From a bacterium (GTDB lineage: Bacteria > Bacillota_I > Bacilli_A > RFN20 > DUOZ01), in contig DUOZ01000100.1 in assembly GCA_012838555.1 (NCBI GenBank), forward strand, positions 1 through 35,604: a stretch of DNA of 35,604 bases, in the 5' to 3' direction. Shown here one piece after another: positions 17,151-25,398 of the stretch. The position numbers and the translations under genes were made by a program. Under the pieces are notes generated by a model. It was not told where the DNA came from, did not search any database, and was given only the letters and a program-made list of their open reading frames with translations. Within the stretch, counting starts at the first letter, position 1, and each line of letters begins with the position of its first letter.

Positions 17151-18353
17151 TTAGGATAATTTTCTAATAATTGAGTGCTCTGCTAATTCAAAATCAACAT
17201 TAATATAATATAGTTTATCAGGTGTATTTGATATTTCTATCTTTTCACCTTCAAGTGTATAAATATCACCTAGATTAAACTTTCTAGTAATTCCACCTGG
17301 TGATAAAGTTTCAACTTCAATATTACTTGTGAAATAGTTGCGAGTTTTAATTAAAGCACGTCTATTCTCTTTATCATAACTTACAACAAACGCGATAAAG
17401 TCTTGATTTGGTTGCTTTGATTCATTTTCAAAAATTTGACCTTCATGAGTAACATCTCCACCAAAAAAACCACTACCCATCGCCCGATTTTCAAATCTAG
17501 ACATCTCTTGTTCATAATCTAGAAGTCGATTGTTACTAATTTGATAGTCACTTTCATAAATTTCATCTATTAATTTACGATAAAGACTAACAACAGTAGC
17601 AATATAATGATGAGATTTCATTCTTCCTTCAATCTTTAAACTATTGACGCCAATTCTAATTAAATCTTTAATATAATTAATTGACATTAAATCCTTTGAA
17701 GCAAATAAGAAATCCTCTTCACTTATTTTTTCCCCTTTATCTACTAAATCATAATGCCAACGACATGAATGTGCACATCCTCCACGATTAGCATCTCTAT
17801 TTGCCATATTATTAGATAAAACACATCTTCCAGAGAAAGCTGCACACATCCCTCCATGAATAAAGACTTCTAAAGCTACATCAGTATTATTTCTTAATTC
17901 TTCAATTTGATCTAAAGTTAATTCTCTAGCAAGAACAATTCGTTCTGCTCCAGCTTTTTTAAAGAATTCAATAGATGAAGTATTTGCAACTGATTGTTGA
18001 GTTGAGACATGGACTTCAAACTTACAACCTAATTTTCTAGCTGTGTCAATAATATGTAAAGAAGATACGATAATCGCATCAACACCAATTTTATCAAGTT
18101 CTAATAAATATTCTTCTAGACCTTCTAAGTCTTCATTTCTAGGATAGATATTAACAGTTATATAAACTTTTGAACCATGTTTATGAGCAAATTCTACCCC
18201 TTCTTTAATATCACTTAATTCAAAGTTACTTGCTTTAGCTCTTAAACTAAACTTTTTACCACCTATAAAAACAGCATCTGCTCCATATAAAACCGCAATT
18301 TTTAATTTCTCTAAATTACCAGCAGGTGCTAATAATTCTACTTTTTCTCTCAT
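17151..18353 (-). CDS. trhP2: U32 family protein, TrhP2-like tRNA uridine-34 hydroxylase subunit
   Basis: 400 residues. The chain opens with ELLAPAGNLEKLKIAVLYGADAVFIGG, typical of U32 enzymes. Four cysteines in the pattern C170-x6-C177-x15-C193-x3-C197 are the expected iron-sulfur ligands. A U32 C-terminal beta domain follows. The pair arrangement matches B. subtilis YrrN-YrrO (TrhP1-TrhP2), which make 5-hydroxyuridine at the tRNA wobble position using prephenate. Older annotation calls this family peptidase U32 or collagenase, which is probably misleading here. It lies 12 bases after its short partner. Confidence 0.82.
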   Translation of the reverse strand: MREKVELLAPAGNLEKLKIAVLYGADAVFIGGKKFSLRAKASNFELSDIKEGVEFAHKHGSKVYITVNIYPRNEDLEGLEEYLLELDKIGVDAIIVSSLHIIDTARKLGCKFEVHVSTQQSVANTSSIEFFKKAGAERIVLARELTLDQIEELRNNTDVALEVFIHGGMCAAFSGRCVLSNNMANRDANRGGCAHSCRWHYDLVDKGEKISEEDFLFASKDLMSINYIKDLIRIGVNSLKIEGRMKSHHYIATVVSLYRKLIDEIYESDYQISNNRLLDYEQEMSRFENRAMGSGFFGGDVTHEGQIFENESKQPNQDFIAFVVSYDKENRRALIKTRNYFTSNIEVETLSPGGITRKFNLGDIYTLEGEKIEISNTPDKLYYINVDFELAEHSIIRKLS

Positions 18354-18365
18354 TTTAAAAACCCC

Positions 18366-19241
18366 TTACTTATAAATACCTGTTTGATGGTGTAAGAAGC
18401 CAGTTGTAAAATCAACTTCTTTAAATTCTTCTTCAATTAATTTTTGATAATCACCATCAATACCGTTTAAAATCTTCTTATAATAATCTAGTGCATTTTT
18501 AACATGTTCTTTACTTAAAAAGATACTATCGATAATAAACATCTTTAAATCACTATTAACAATTTCCTTAAAATCATTTAGTGAAGACATACATCCATGA
18601 CTAAAGATATACGAGCCATTTTCATCTTCATAAATCGGATAGTATTCATTTCTTTTTTGTTCCTTTAATTTAAGTGTTCTCTTATTTTGATATTCATATT
18701 CTTGATTATATTTTTCAAAAAAGTTACGTAAAATTTTTCTTTTTGAATAAAACATATGTAAATAACCATGAATTATCATACCAAGATTACCCTTAACTAA
18801 CTTTGATGTCGTAATAATGTCTTCAAGGGGTAGTTCCTTAGATAAAATTACACCTTTTAATCCTTGATTAACAAAAAACTCACAATCTTTATGATTAACC
18901 ATTTGCGTTTCACTAAAATAAACTAATTTATCCTTAATACCTAGTTGTTCCCCCATAGTTATAACTCCTAGATCGGAAAAAAAGATACCATCAACATCAA
19001 TACTTTTTAACCAACTTAAGTAATTAAATAAGCCGTCTAACTCATCCTGTAAGAAAATCTTATTAACTAAAATATATAAACGTTTCCCTCTTTTACTTAC
19101 GATATCTTTTATTTCTAACGTTTCTTCTTTTGAAAAAACTCTATTTGTACGAACCCCGTATTTGTTTCCAATTAGGAAACTATCTGCATCTAGATTTTTA
19201 ATTTCATCTATCGATGAAGTTATAACAATTAAATCTTTCAT
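18366..19241 (-). CDS. trhP1: U32 family protein, TrhP1-like partner lacking cysteines
   Basis: 291 residues from ATG 19241 with RBS GGGAGA. It has the U32 barrel pattern (GVILSKELPLEDI, then HGYLHMFYSKRKILRNFF), but the stretch that carries four Cys in the 400-residue neighbour has none, and the C-terminal domain is missing. It is therefore probably the non-catalytic or structural half of a heteromer, as in the YrrN/YrrO pair. First gene of the two-gene unit. Confidence 0.75.
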   Translation of the reverse strand: MKDLIVITSSIDEIKNLDADSFLIGNKYGVRTNRVFSKEETLEIKDIVSKRGKRLYILVNKIFLQDELDGLFNYLSWLKSIDVDGIFFSDLGVITMGEQLGIKDKLVYFSETQMVNHKDCEFFVNQGLKGVILSKELPLEDIITTSKLVKGNLGMIIHGYLHMFYSKRKILRNFFEKYNQEYEYQNKRTLKLKEQKRNEYYPIYEDENGSYIFSHGCMSSLNDFKEIVNSDLKMFIIDSIFLSKEHVKNALDYYKKILNGIDGDYQKLIEEEFKEVDFTTGFLHHQTGIYK

Positions 19242-19273
19242 ATAGTCATCTCCCTTTAAGGTCAACATTTATA

Positions 19274-19303
19274 ATTATAGCACCTACATATGCTTTCATC
19301 CAA
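19274..19303 (-). promoter_or_regulatory. Promoter of the U32 pair
   Basis: On the minus strand, TTGGAT (19298-19303), 18 bases, then a perfect TATAAT (19274-19279), about 33 bases before the start codon. Confidence 0.55.
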
Positions 19304-19370
19304 GAATTTTACCTTGTCTATGAAGATATATACCTCATTGACTTTAATAAATTTCTTTCTACTGTTATTA

Positions 19371-19400
19371 TTTACTTATAAAGCCGATTTGACATATAAT
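19371..19400 (+). promoter_or_regulatory. Promoter of the GNAT gene
   Basis: TTTACT (19371-19376), 18 bases, TATAAT (19395-19400), about 30 bases before ATG 19431. The -35 is weak, the -10 perfect. Confidence 0.5.
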
Positions 19401-19430
19401 AAGTAATGTGTTTGATTGGAGGATTTTTTT

Positions 19431-20357
19431 ATGATTAGTTATCGACGCTTAAAACCAACTCAATTTGAAGAATGGATTGACCATTGTGCTAATGTATTTG
19501 CAAGTAATGAAAATGAAATCGAACACTTTAGAGATTATTTTCGCCGTCACTTCTTAAATGATCCAGATCGAGATATATCTACAATCTTTGTAGCACTTGA
19601 TGATGATAAAATAGTTGGTTCAGTTAGATTATTTAAAAGAAAGATTTATTTAGATGGAAATATTATTGATGCAGGTGGCATTGGTGAAGTAGGTGTTAAT
19701 CCTAATTATCAAAAAAAAGGAATAGCTACTAATTTACTCAATTTAGCTTTTGAAGATATGCATAACTTAAATATTAACTTATCATTTTTATTTGCTTCTA
19801 GACATTCTTTTTATAATCGACTCGGTTATGAATTAGTGAGTTACAATTATTATAAAACCAAAGTTATTAAAAGCGAACAAAATGTTAAATACAAACTAGC
19901 TACGATGTTAGATTTTGAAACTTTAACTGATTTATATAATAATTATGCTTCTAAGTTAAATGGACCAATATATAGAAACTTATTTTATTTTGAAAACTGG
20001 GTTAAAGCCGAATTGAATGATATTTATCTTATTCTTAATGAAGATGATGAAACTGTCGGTTATATAAGCGGTTATACAAGAGATGATAGTTTGATAATTA
20101 AAGACTTTGCAATTAAAGATGGTTATAACTTTATAGATATTACTAATCATTTTGCATCTATTTATTTTAAAGATTATAACTATGTTAGTTACCCTTCAAT
20201 GCATTATACTCCTTCAACATATGAAGGAACTAGAGAAATTCCACACTTAATGATAAAAGTATTATCACCTTTAAGTGATAAAATTCAAAATACCAATGAC
20301 TTAAAAGATTATTTGTTAAATTCACGTTATGGTTATTACGAAACCGATAATTTCTAA
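19431..20357 (+). CDS. GNAT N-acetyltransferase (Eis-like layout)
   Basis: 308 residues from ATG 19431; a TTG five codons earlier overlaps the GGAGG RBS and is rejected. The N-terminal GNAT domain carries the acetyl-CoA loop GGIGEVGVNPNYQKKGIATNLL, then FLFASRHSFYNRLGYELV, which is the usual last strand-helix of the fold. A second, degenerate domain follows (about 150-300). This resembles the first two domains of Eis-type acetyltransferases, without the third sterol-carrier domain. Acceptor substrate unknown. Stand-alone gene on the plus strand. Confidence 0.8.
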   Translation: MISYRRLKPTQFEEWIDHCANVFASNENEIEHFRDYFRRHFLNDPDRDISTIFVALDDDKIVGSVRLFKRKIYLDGNIIDAGGIGEVGVNPNYQKKGIATNLLNLAFEDMHNLNINLSFLFASRHSFYNRLGYELVSYNYYKTKVIKSEQNVKYKLATMLDFETLTDLYNNYASKLNGPIYRNLFYFENWVKAELNDIYLILNEDDETVGYISGYTRDDSLIIKDFAIKDGYNFIDITNHFASIYFKDYNYVSYPSMHYTPSTYEGTREIPHLMIKVLSPLSDKIQNTNDLKDYLLNSRYGYYETDNF

Positions 20358-20360
20358 GAA

Positions 20361-20394
20361 AAAAGGATTTCTACTCTTAAATAGAAATCCTTTT
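20361..20394. terminator. Terminator after GNAT gene
   Basis: A perfect 13-bp stem AAAAGGATTTCTA/TAGAAATCCTTTT with an 8-base loop starts four bases after the GNAT stop codon. The A/T flanks allow action in both directions. Confidence 0.85.
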
Positions 20395-20401
20395 AATTGT
20401 T

Positions 20402-20427
20402 AAAAACCAAGTTGCCTTGGTCTTTTT
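20402..20427. terminator. Terminator after darA
   Basis: Stem ACCAAG/CTTGGT, loop of four bases, with A and T runs outside. It lies just after the darA stop on the minus strand and can also back up the GNAT terminator. Confidence 0.75.
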
Positions 20428-20440
20428 GTGTTATTAAATT

Positions 20441-20764
20441 TTAAACTTTTTCATAACGATCTACATCAATGACAAAAATGGTAGCCCCGCCAACTTGAAC
20501 ATCAATAAATTGGGATTGAATCATCCCAAACTCTTTAGATGAAATCACCGGCATTGGTTGGACTCTTTGTTTCGAATAGCTCTTAATAATTGAAATAACG
20601 TTATCAACTTCTTTTTCCTCAGTACCAATTAATAAAGTTGTATTTCCTGATTTAAGGAAACCACCTGTTGTTGATAACTTGGTAACTGAATACTTGGCTT
20701 CTATTAATGCTTGAATCAGTAACGTACTATCATCATTAGAAACAATTGCAAAAACAAGTTTCAT
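20441..20764 (-). CDS. darA: Cyclic di-AMP receptor DarA (PII-like)
   Basis: 107 residues, the normal length. Conserved family blocks are present: KLSTTGGFLKSGNTT (residues 29-43) and VQVGGATIFVIDV (89-101), which together form the nucleotide pocket of the trimeric PII-like fold. DarA (PstA, formerly YaaQ/DUF970) binds c-di-AMP in the cytosol; downstream partners are not well defined. Monocistronic, with its own promoter and terminator. Its presence implies that the organism makes c-di-AMP. Confidence 0.92.
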   Translation of the reverse strand: MKLVFAIVSNDDSTLLIQALIEAKYSVTKLSTTGGFLKSGNTTLLIGTEEKEVDNVISIIKSYSKQRVQPMPVISSKEFGMIQSQFIDVQVGGATIFVIDVDRYEKV

Positions 20765-20788
20765 AACATCACCTACTTTAGTATTAAT

Positions 20789-20817
20789 ATATTAGCAGTT
20801 TTTGGAAATTATATCAA
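20789..20817 (-). promoter_or_regulatory. darA promoter
   Basis: On the minus strand, TTGATA (20812-20817), 17 bases, TAATAT (20789-20794), about 25 bases before the start codon. Confidence 0.5.
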
Positions 20818-20827
20818 CTTGTGCATT

Positions 20828-20865
20828 AAAAAACCTTTTATAGATTCTAACTTTCTATAAAAGGT
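20828..20865 (-). terminator. Terminator after the DUF1540-type gene
   Basis: On the minus strand, a perfect 12-bp stem ACCTTTTATAGA/TCTATAAAAGGT with a nine-base loop is followed by six T. It lies 23 bases after the stop of the cysteine-rich gene. Confidence 0.85.
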
Positions 20866-20888
20866 AATTAACATTAAAGTTCATCTAA

Positions 20889-21224
20889 CTATCGAGGTTG
20901 GAAAGTATGACAATGACTTTCATCAAGGTTATTTTCACTTCTAGAATCAATAATTACTTTTTCAGCTTCACATCTTTTATACTTATTAAACACACACTTA
21001 TCTACTTCACAAGCGATTCCAGTGTAAACATATTTATCAATTGATAAATCATATGCAGCTTCAATATTCCAAGTTCTAAATCCTTTGTCATAATAACTTG
21101 AACAAAAAGTATTTGGTCTTAATAACTTTCGTTTATCCATTTTTACAAAAATAACACCTTTATGACAATTAGATGCTTGATTATATAAACAACTATAAAC
21201 TCGACATTCAACTCTATTTTCCAT
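20889..21224 (-). CDS. Cysteine-rich protein with two DUF1540-like units
   Basis: 111 residues from ATG 21224, RBS GGAGG. Two similar halves: VECRVYSCLYNQASNCHKGVI ends in TFCSSY, and IACEVDKCVFNKYKRCEAEKV ends in CHTF. Each has the C-x3-C-x6-7-C ... C spacing typical of DUF1540, a small probable metal-binding module found in spore-forming Bacillota. No signal peptide. Monocistronic. Function unknown; zinc binding is plausible. The duplication is clear from the Cys spacing. Confidence 0.7.
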   Translation of the reverse strand: MENRVECRVYSCLYNQASNCHKGVIFVKMDKRKLLRPNTFCSSYYDKGFRTWNIEAAYDLSIDKYVYTGIACEVDKCVFNKYKRCEAEKVIIDSRSENNLDESHCHTFQPR

Positions 21225-21299
21225 CACTAATCCTCCATTCATCTCTATTATTAGCCTTATAGTTAAGGATAATACAATAAATGGAGGTGGATGAATTTG

Positions 21300-22631
21300 C
21301 TATTTTTTAATTAACATTGATGTATGAGATAATCTCGGAGCGACATAATTAATAATTTCATCATTAATTATTATTTGCATTTTTACATCATAAACATTAT
21401 TATTTGAAAAAATTAAACCAATGCTTCCATCTTTGTTTTTAAATGCTACAGATTGGATTACATCATCATAATTTGAATCTACTCTAACAGCATTAGGACG
21501 TGCTACTTTTGAGAAATGTCCTAAAACAAAGTAATCAACACGGTTAAAAATAACTCTTTTTTCACTTTGAGAAATTGTAACTAAACCATGACATGTACTT
21601 TTTCCAAAACCCGGAACAAACGGACCATTATTTTCATCAAGAGCGATATTCCACAAAACATAACTTCTTGACCAGTTGCGGAAAACATCGATTCCCGTTT
21701 TAATCATACTACTTAATGGATTATGGACCCATTCTCCACCGCTAGATTCACTAAAATGAACTTCTTTAGTTGGATATAATTCATGAAGTTTTGATTGCGA
21801 ACTGACATGTCCACCATAAACATGCCAAGCAATTCCATCAACTTCATCATTAGCAAGTTTTAAGACTGCTTCAGGGTACTCATAATAATCCCAGTTATGG
21901 TCATAACATAAAATCTTAGTTTTAAGATTATTATTTTTAAAAGCTGGATATAAATGATATTTAATAAAATGAGCTTGTTCAACTGGTGTCATTTTCATTC
22001 CTGGATAATGACCAGGAGAATAATCAGGTTCATTTTGGACACTTATATAATCAATATCTAAACCATGCTTTTCATATTCTTTAATAAATTTAACAAAATA
22101 ATTAGCATACACATCATAACATTTATATCTTAAACTTCCTCCTATGGTTGAATCACTAGTTTTCATCCATCCAGGAGGACTCCAAGGAGTTGCCATTAAT
22201 TTTATTTCAGGATTAATTTCTTTAGCCCATCTAGTTAAAGGAATAATATCCTTTTCATCATGAGCTATGCTAAATTTCTTTAAATCAAAATCTTCTTCTT
22301 TTTTATTTAAATCATTATAAGTATAGAAATCTCTAGCAAAATCAGAAGCTCCCATTGGGTTTCGAATAAACGATAATCCTATACCTTCATTAACATCAAA
22401 CAACTTCATCATGAAGTCTTTTCTGTCTGCTTCATTTAAGACTTGATTAACTAAATAAGCGCTAGAATCAGTAAAAGAAGCCCCACAGCCATCGATTGTT
22501 TGATATTCTTTACTTAAATCTATTTTTAATTGATATGAATTGCCATCAATTGTACTATCAAAGCTAGTAACATCATTAACTTGTTTTAATAAATTATCAT
22601 TTTTTGAAACATAAACATCTACTTTTTTCAT
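21300..22631 (-). CDS. GH30 family glycoside hydrolase, intracellular
   Basis: 443 residues without signal peptide, so probably cytoplasmic. A (beta/alpha)8 barrel with acid/base Glu201 in VQNEPDYSPG and nucleophile Glu295 in HFSESSGGEW. GASFTDSSAYLV and TPWSPPGWMKT are strong GH30 signatures (glucosylceramidase/beta-1,6-glucanase clan). A small beta domain closes the chain. Known activities include beta-1,6-glucanase, beta-glucosidase and beta-xylosidase; beside GH16 and GH17, a role on laminarin branches or oligosaccharides is likely. The gene starts one base after the stop of the oxidoreductase gene, so it is translationally coupled to it. Confidence 0.9.
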   Translation of the reverse strand: MKKVDVYVSKNDNLLKQVNDVTSFDSTIDGNSYQLKIDLSKEYQTIDGCGASFTDSSAYLVNQVLNEADRKDFMMKLFDVNEGIGLSFIRNPMGASDFARDFYTYNDLNKKEEDFDLKKFSIAHDEKDIIPLTRWAKEINPEIKLMATPWSPPGWMKTSDSTIGGSLRYKCYDVYANYFVKFIKEYEKHGLDIDYISVQNEPDYSPGHYPGMKMTPVEQAHFIKYHLYPAFKNNNLKTKILCYDHNWDYYEYPEAVLKLANDEVDGIAWHVYGGHVSSQSKLHELYPTKEVHFSESSGGEWVHNPLSSMIKTGIDVFRNWSRSYVLWNIALDENNGPFVPGFGKSTCHGLVTISQSEKRVIFNRVDYFVLGHFSKVARPNAVRVDSNYDDVIQSVAFKNKDGSIGLIFSNNNVYDVKMQIIINDEIINYVAPRLSHTSMLIKK

Positions 22632-22632
22632 G

Positions 22633-23604
22633 TTACACCTCGTTATTCCATTTATTTACTAATGAATACATAATTTCCATAACTTTTAAACTTATTTGAT
22701 GAGTCATTACATCACTTTCTTTAAGCCCCTTATTAATTAAATCAACAAAATGACCGACTTGATATTTAAACTCATTAGATGCATCTCCAGTTATGATTTT
22801 TGTTTCTCTTCCATCATAATAATCAATAAAAGCTTTTGAAGCTACCCAGAATTCTGGAATAAAAATTTTACCTTTTGTTCCATAAATATAAACACCTTGA
22901 TATGTGTTTACCTCAATTCCACCTCGAATATTAGCGATGACTCCATTTTCAAATTGTAATATAACACTTGCAAGAGAATCTGCACCTGTAGGAGCCTTTT
23001 TAGCATATCCACAATAATCTTTAACTTCACTATCAATAAAGAATAAAGATATAAATAAAGGATAAACTCCTACATCGTACAAGGCTCCTCCACCATTACC
23101 TTTAATAAAATGGAAATGGTCATATCTAGGACCTCCATTATAGGTAAACGATCCTTCTAGAGTAATGATATCTCCAATTTCACCTTGATCAATTAACTTT
23201 TTCACTGCGATATTAACTGGTATAAAAGGAGATTTCATCGCTTCCATCAATAAAAGACCTTTTTCTTTAGCAATTTTAATTAATTGTTTTAATTCATCGA
23301 CATCTACAGTAAAAGGTTTTTCACATATAACATGTTTTCCTTTTTCTAAGGCTAATTTTGTATTAGGAAAATGCATGAATGGAGGAGTAGCAACATAAAT
23401 AGCATCTACTTCCTTGTTATTTAAGCATTCTTCATAATCATCATAAGCATATTTAAGATTGTATTTACTTGCGAAACTTTCTGCTCTTTCTTTGCTTCTA
23501 GAAACGATTGCAATTACTTCAGCATTATCAAGTTCATTTATACCATTCATAAAAGAATGTGCGATGGTACCTGGACCAATAATAGCAAATTTAACTTTTT
23601 TCAT
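22633..23604 (-). CDS. Gfo/Idh/MocA family oxidoreductase
   Basis: 323 residues from ATG 23604 with RBS GAGG; a GTG farther upstream lies inside a terminator hairpin and is rejected. N-terminal Rossmann fold (KFAIIGPGTIAHSF), then the family motif HVICEKPFTVD near residue 95, with its Lys in the active site, and the C-terminal alpha/beta sugar domain. It oxidises or reduces a sugar or inositol-type substrate with NAD(P). Coupled to GH30, so it likely handles a sugar released by that enzyme. The exact substrate cannot be read. Confidence 0.87.
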   Translation of the reverse strand: MKKVKFAIIGPGTIAHSFMNGINELDNAEVIAIVSRSKERAESFASKYNLKYAYDDYEECLNNKEVDAIYVATPPFMHFPNTKLALEKGKHVICEKPFTVDVDELKQLIKIAKEKGLLLMEAMKSPFIPVNIAVKKLIDQGEIGDIITLEGSFTYNGGPRYDHFHFIKGNGGGALYDVGVYPLFISLFFIDSEVKDYCGYAKKAPTGADSLASVILQFENGVIANIRGGIEVNTYQGVYIYGTKGKIFIPEFWVASKAFIDYYDGRETKIITGDASNEFKYQVGHFVDLINKGLKESDVMTHQISLKVMEIMYSLVNKWNNEV

Positions 23605-23620
23605 TTTACACCTCTTATTA

Positions 23621-23650
23621 GAAAAAAGAAGTGCAGAGACCTGCACTCCT
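23621..23650 (-). terminator. Terminator between binding lipoprotein and oxidoreductase genes
   Basis: On the minus strand, stem AGTGCAG... pairs as AGTGCAG/CTGCACT with loop GTCT and is followed by a T-rich run. It ends only about 17 bases before the oxidoreductase start, leaving no room for a separate promoter after it. Partial read-through would give more lipoprotein than enzyme. Confidence 0.8.
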
Positions 23651-23671
23651 TTTAATTATTATTTTTTCGTT

Positions 23672-25258
23672 TTATACTTCTTCAACTACTCTAACAAACC
23701 TGAAATCATAGAACTCAATCTTTCCAAGATCGTTTGCTCCACCGCCGAAGTTACCAAATTGAACTGAGAATTTATATCTTTCGCCAGCTGCTACAAATGC
23801 AGGGTCAAGTGAAACTTCATTTTCTCCAGCTTCTAATTCGAAGACTTGATCATTCATCTTGAAACTTCTAGCATTTTCAACGTTAACTTTAAATTTAACA
23901 ACATAGTATCCATCAAAGAACATTGCTGCTGAGTAGTAGAACCATTGTAAGGACCAATCATTATCTCCAGATTCTTTAACATCAAATGATAGTTTACCAT
24001 CTTTAATTTCAGCATCTGCACTAGATAGAGCACCACAGCCCCAACCTAAATCTGCAACATACCAGAAATTAATTCTGCCATCAGGAAGTAATTCTTGTTC
24101 ACCTTGGCCAACATTTAATGTTTCATTATTGATTAATGGGTTACCGAAGTAATCAAATAATTCATCAATTACTACATCATCGATAGTAACAGTATGTTCA
24201 CCTTGAGGAGCTGTATCTCCAAGTTTACCTAACATGAAGCCAATTTGAACTGGTTGAGTTAAGTTATAAGAGACTAAGAATTCAGCTTCATAAACTTTAG
24301 TTTCTTCATCAAGTTCTGCAACTACTGTGCATAGTCCATACCAGCTATTAACTTCTTGGATTCTAAGTTCGATTGTTCTAGCAAGAGTTGAACTAGCTTT
24401 GAAGCTAACTTTATAACGTTTACCAGTAACAATTGGAACTTCACCTTGAGTTAATTGAGGTTCATGAGCTGCTCCACTACCAGAAACATCCATTGTCATG
24501 ACAAGTCCATTTTCATTGATTACATAATCAAATTTAGAAGAACCATTAGTACTTAAGCCCCAGTCTGTTAATTCTTCACCCTCGAATGAACCATTTTTAA
24601 GAATGTTAACAACTTGATCTGGGTCAATAACTTCAACTTTTCTTGTAACAACTGCATCTGGTATATCATAGTAATCTTTTACTTCATACTTAACTTCACA
24701 AACTTTAATTTCTGAGGTATCTAGTTTACCATCTGTAATTGTACAATTAACTTCAGTTACAGTTAATAATTCAGTTAAATCACGGCCATTGTCACCAGCT
24801 GCTGTAACGCCAGCATTAACATCAAATTCTTCACCAATTACGACAGCCGTATCATTAGCGCCAGAAATAATAATTTCTGTCATACCTTCAACAAATTTGA
24901 ATTCTTTTTGCGCTCTTAAGATTTTTCCGCCAAAAGATACTTTGTAGTCAACAACACATACATAAGGTTCCGCTAGATATTCTGCTTTAGCATCATCAGT
25001 TAGTGATAAAATATCTTTATCGTCGATTTGGCAACCTTCGGTTTTTGTTGTTGCTTCAACTTTAGTAATGTAGTTATTACCAGCTGAATCCATAGCGGTA
25101 ATTGAAGCTTTTGAATTAATTTGATCAAATACTTTGACTTCTCTTGTTTCGTCCATTCCACCCCAACTAAAAGTTGCAGGTTCAGCACATGAAACAACTT
25201 GAAGCATAATCGCTAGTGCTGCGACTAGAGAGAATTTTTTAAAGTTACTTTTCTTCAT
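23672..25258 (-). CDS. Carbohydrate-binding lipoprotein (Ig-like plus CBM4_9-like domains)
   Basis: 528 residues. A lipoprotein signal has lipobox VVSC (Cys24). Two Ig-like or DUF5011-like domains span about 35-215. A CBM4_9-like jelly roll at about 218-365 opens with VNILKNGSFEGEELTDWG and ends TIDDVVIDELF. A second jelly-roll-like domain (about 375-525) is rich in Trp and Tyr, including INFWYVADLGWGCG and WSLQWFYYSA. No catalytic motif was found. It likely holds beta-glucan at the cell surface for GH16. Codon choice seems less AT-biased than in neighbours, which could reflect high expression or transfer. Own promoter with an AAAGCGCTTT operator; terminator just behind. Confidence 0.8.
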   Translation of the reverse strand: MKKSNFKKFSLVAALAIMLQVVSCAEPATFSWGGMDETREVKVFDQINSKASITAMDSAGNNYITKVEATTKTEGCQIDDKDILSLTDDAKAEYLAEPYVCVVDYKVSFGGKILRAQKEFKFVEGMTEIIISGANDTAVVIGEEFDVNAGVTAAGDNGRDLTELLTVTEVNCTITDGKLDTSEIKVCEVKYEVKDYYDIPDAVVTRKVEVIDPDQVVNILKNGSFEGEELTDWGLSTNGSSKFDYVINENGLVMTMDVSGSGAAHEPQLTQGEVPIVTGKRYKVSFKASSTLARTIELRIQEVNSWYGLCTVVAELDEETKVYEAEFLVSYNLTQPVQIGFMLGKLGDTAPQGEHTVTIDDVVIDELFDYFGNPLINNETLNVGQGEQELLPDGRINFWYVADLGWGCGALSSADAEIKDGKLSFDVKESGDNDWSLQWFYYSAAMFFDGYYVVKFKVNVENARSFKMNDQVFELEAGENEVSLDPAFVAAGERYKFSVQFGNFGGGANDLGKIEFYDFRFVRVVEEV

Positions 25259-25285
25259 ATCTATTTCCTCCGTTCGTCTATTTAT

Positions 25286-25320
25286 ATTATACTATAACTT
25301 TTTTAATTGTAAAGCGCTTT
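25286..25320 (-). promoter_or_regulatory. Promoter of binding lipoprotein with cre/LacI-type operator
   Basis: On the minus strand, -35 TTTACA (25308-25313), 16 bases, -10 TATAAT (25286-25291). The perfect palindrome AAAGCGCTTT (25311-25320) overlaps the -35. The same -35 and operator core occur at the GH16 promoter. RBS GGAGG follows. Confidence 0.78.
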
Positions 25321-25359
25321 CGTGAAATTTAAATTGAAACCTAAAACCTATTCTTTGAT

Positions 25360-25391
25360 AAAAAAAAGCCTTATTATTTCAGGCTTTTTCT
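25360..25391 (-). terminator. Terminator after GH17 gene
   Basis: On the minus strand, 8-bp stem AAAAGCCT/AGGCTTTT with a nine-base AT-rich loop, then a run of T. It ends the exporter-GH17 operon. Confidence 0.85.
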
Positions 25392-25398
25392 TATCTAT

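Noticed and set aside
23605-23646. Longer start (GTG 23646) for the oxidoreductase
   Set aside because: It lies inside the terminator hairpin and has no RBS; ATG 23604 has GAGG and matches the family N-terminus.
23854-25197. Two minus-strand frames inside the binding lipoprotein gene
   Set aside because: They are shifted frames of the lipoprotein gene with low-complexity, Leu/Lys-rich content and no recognisable domain.
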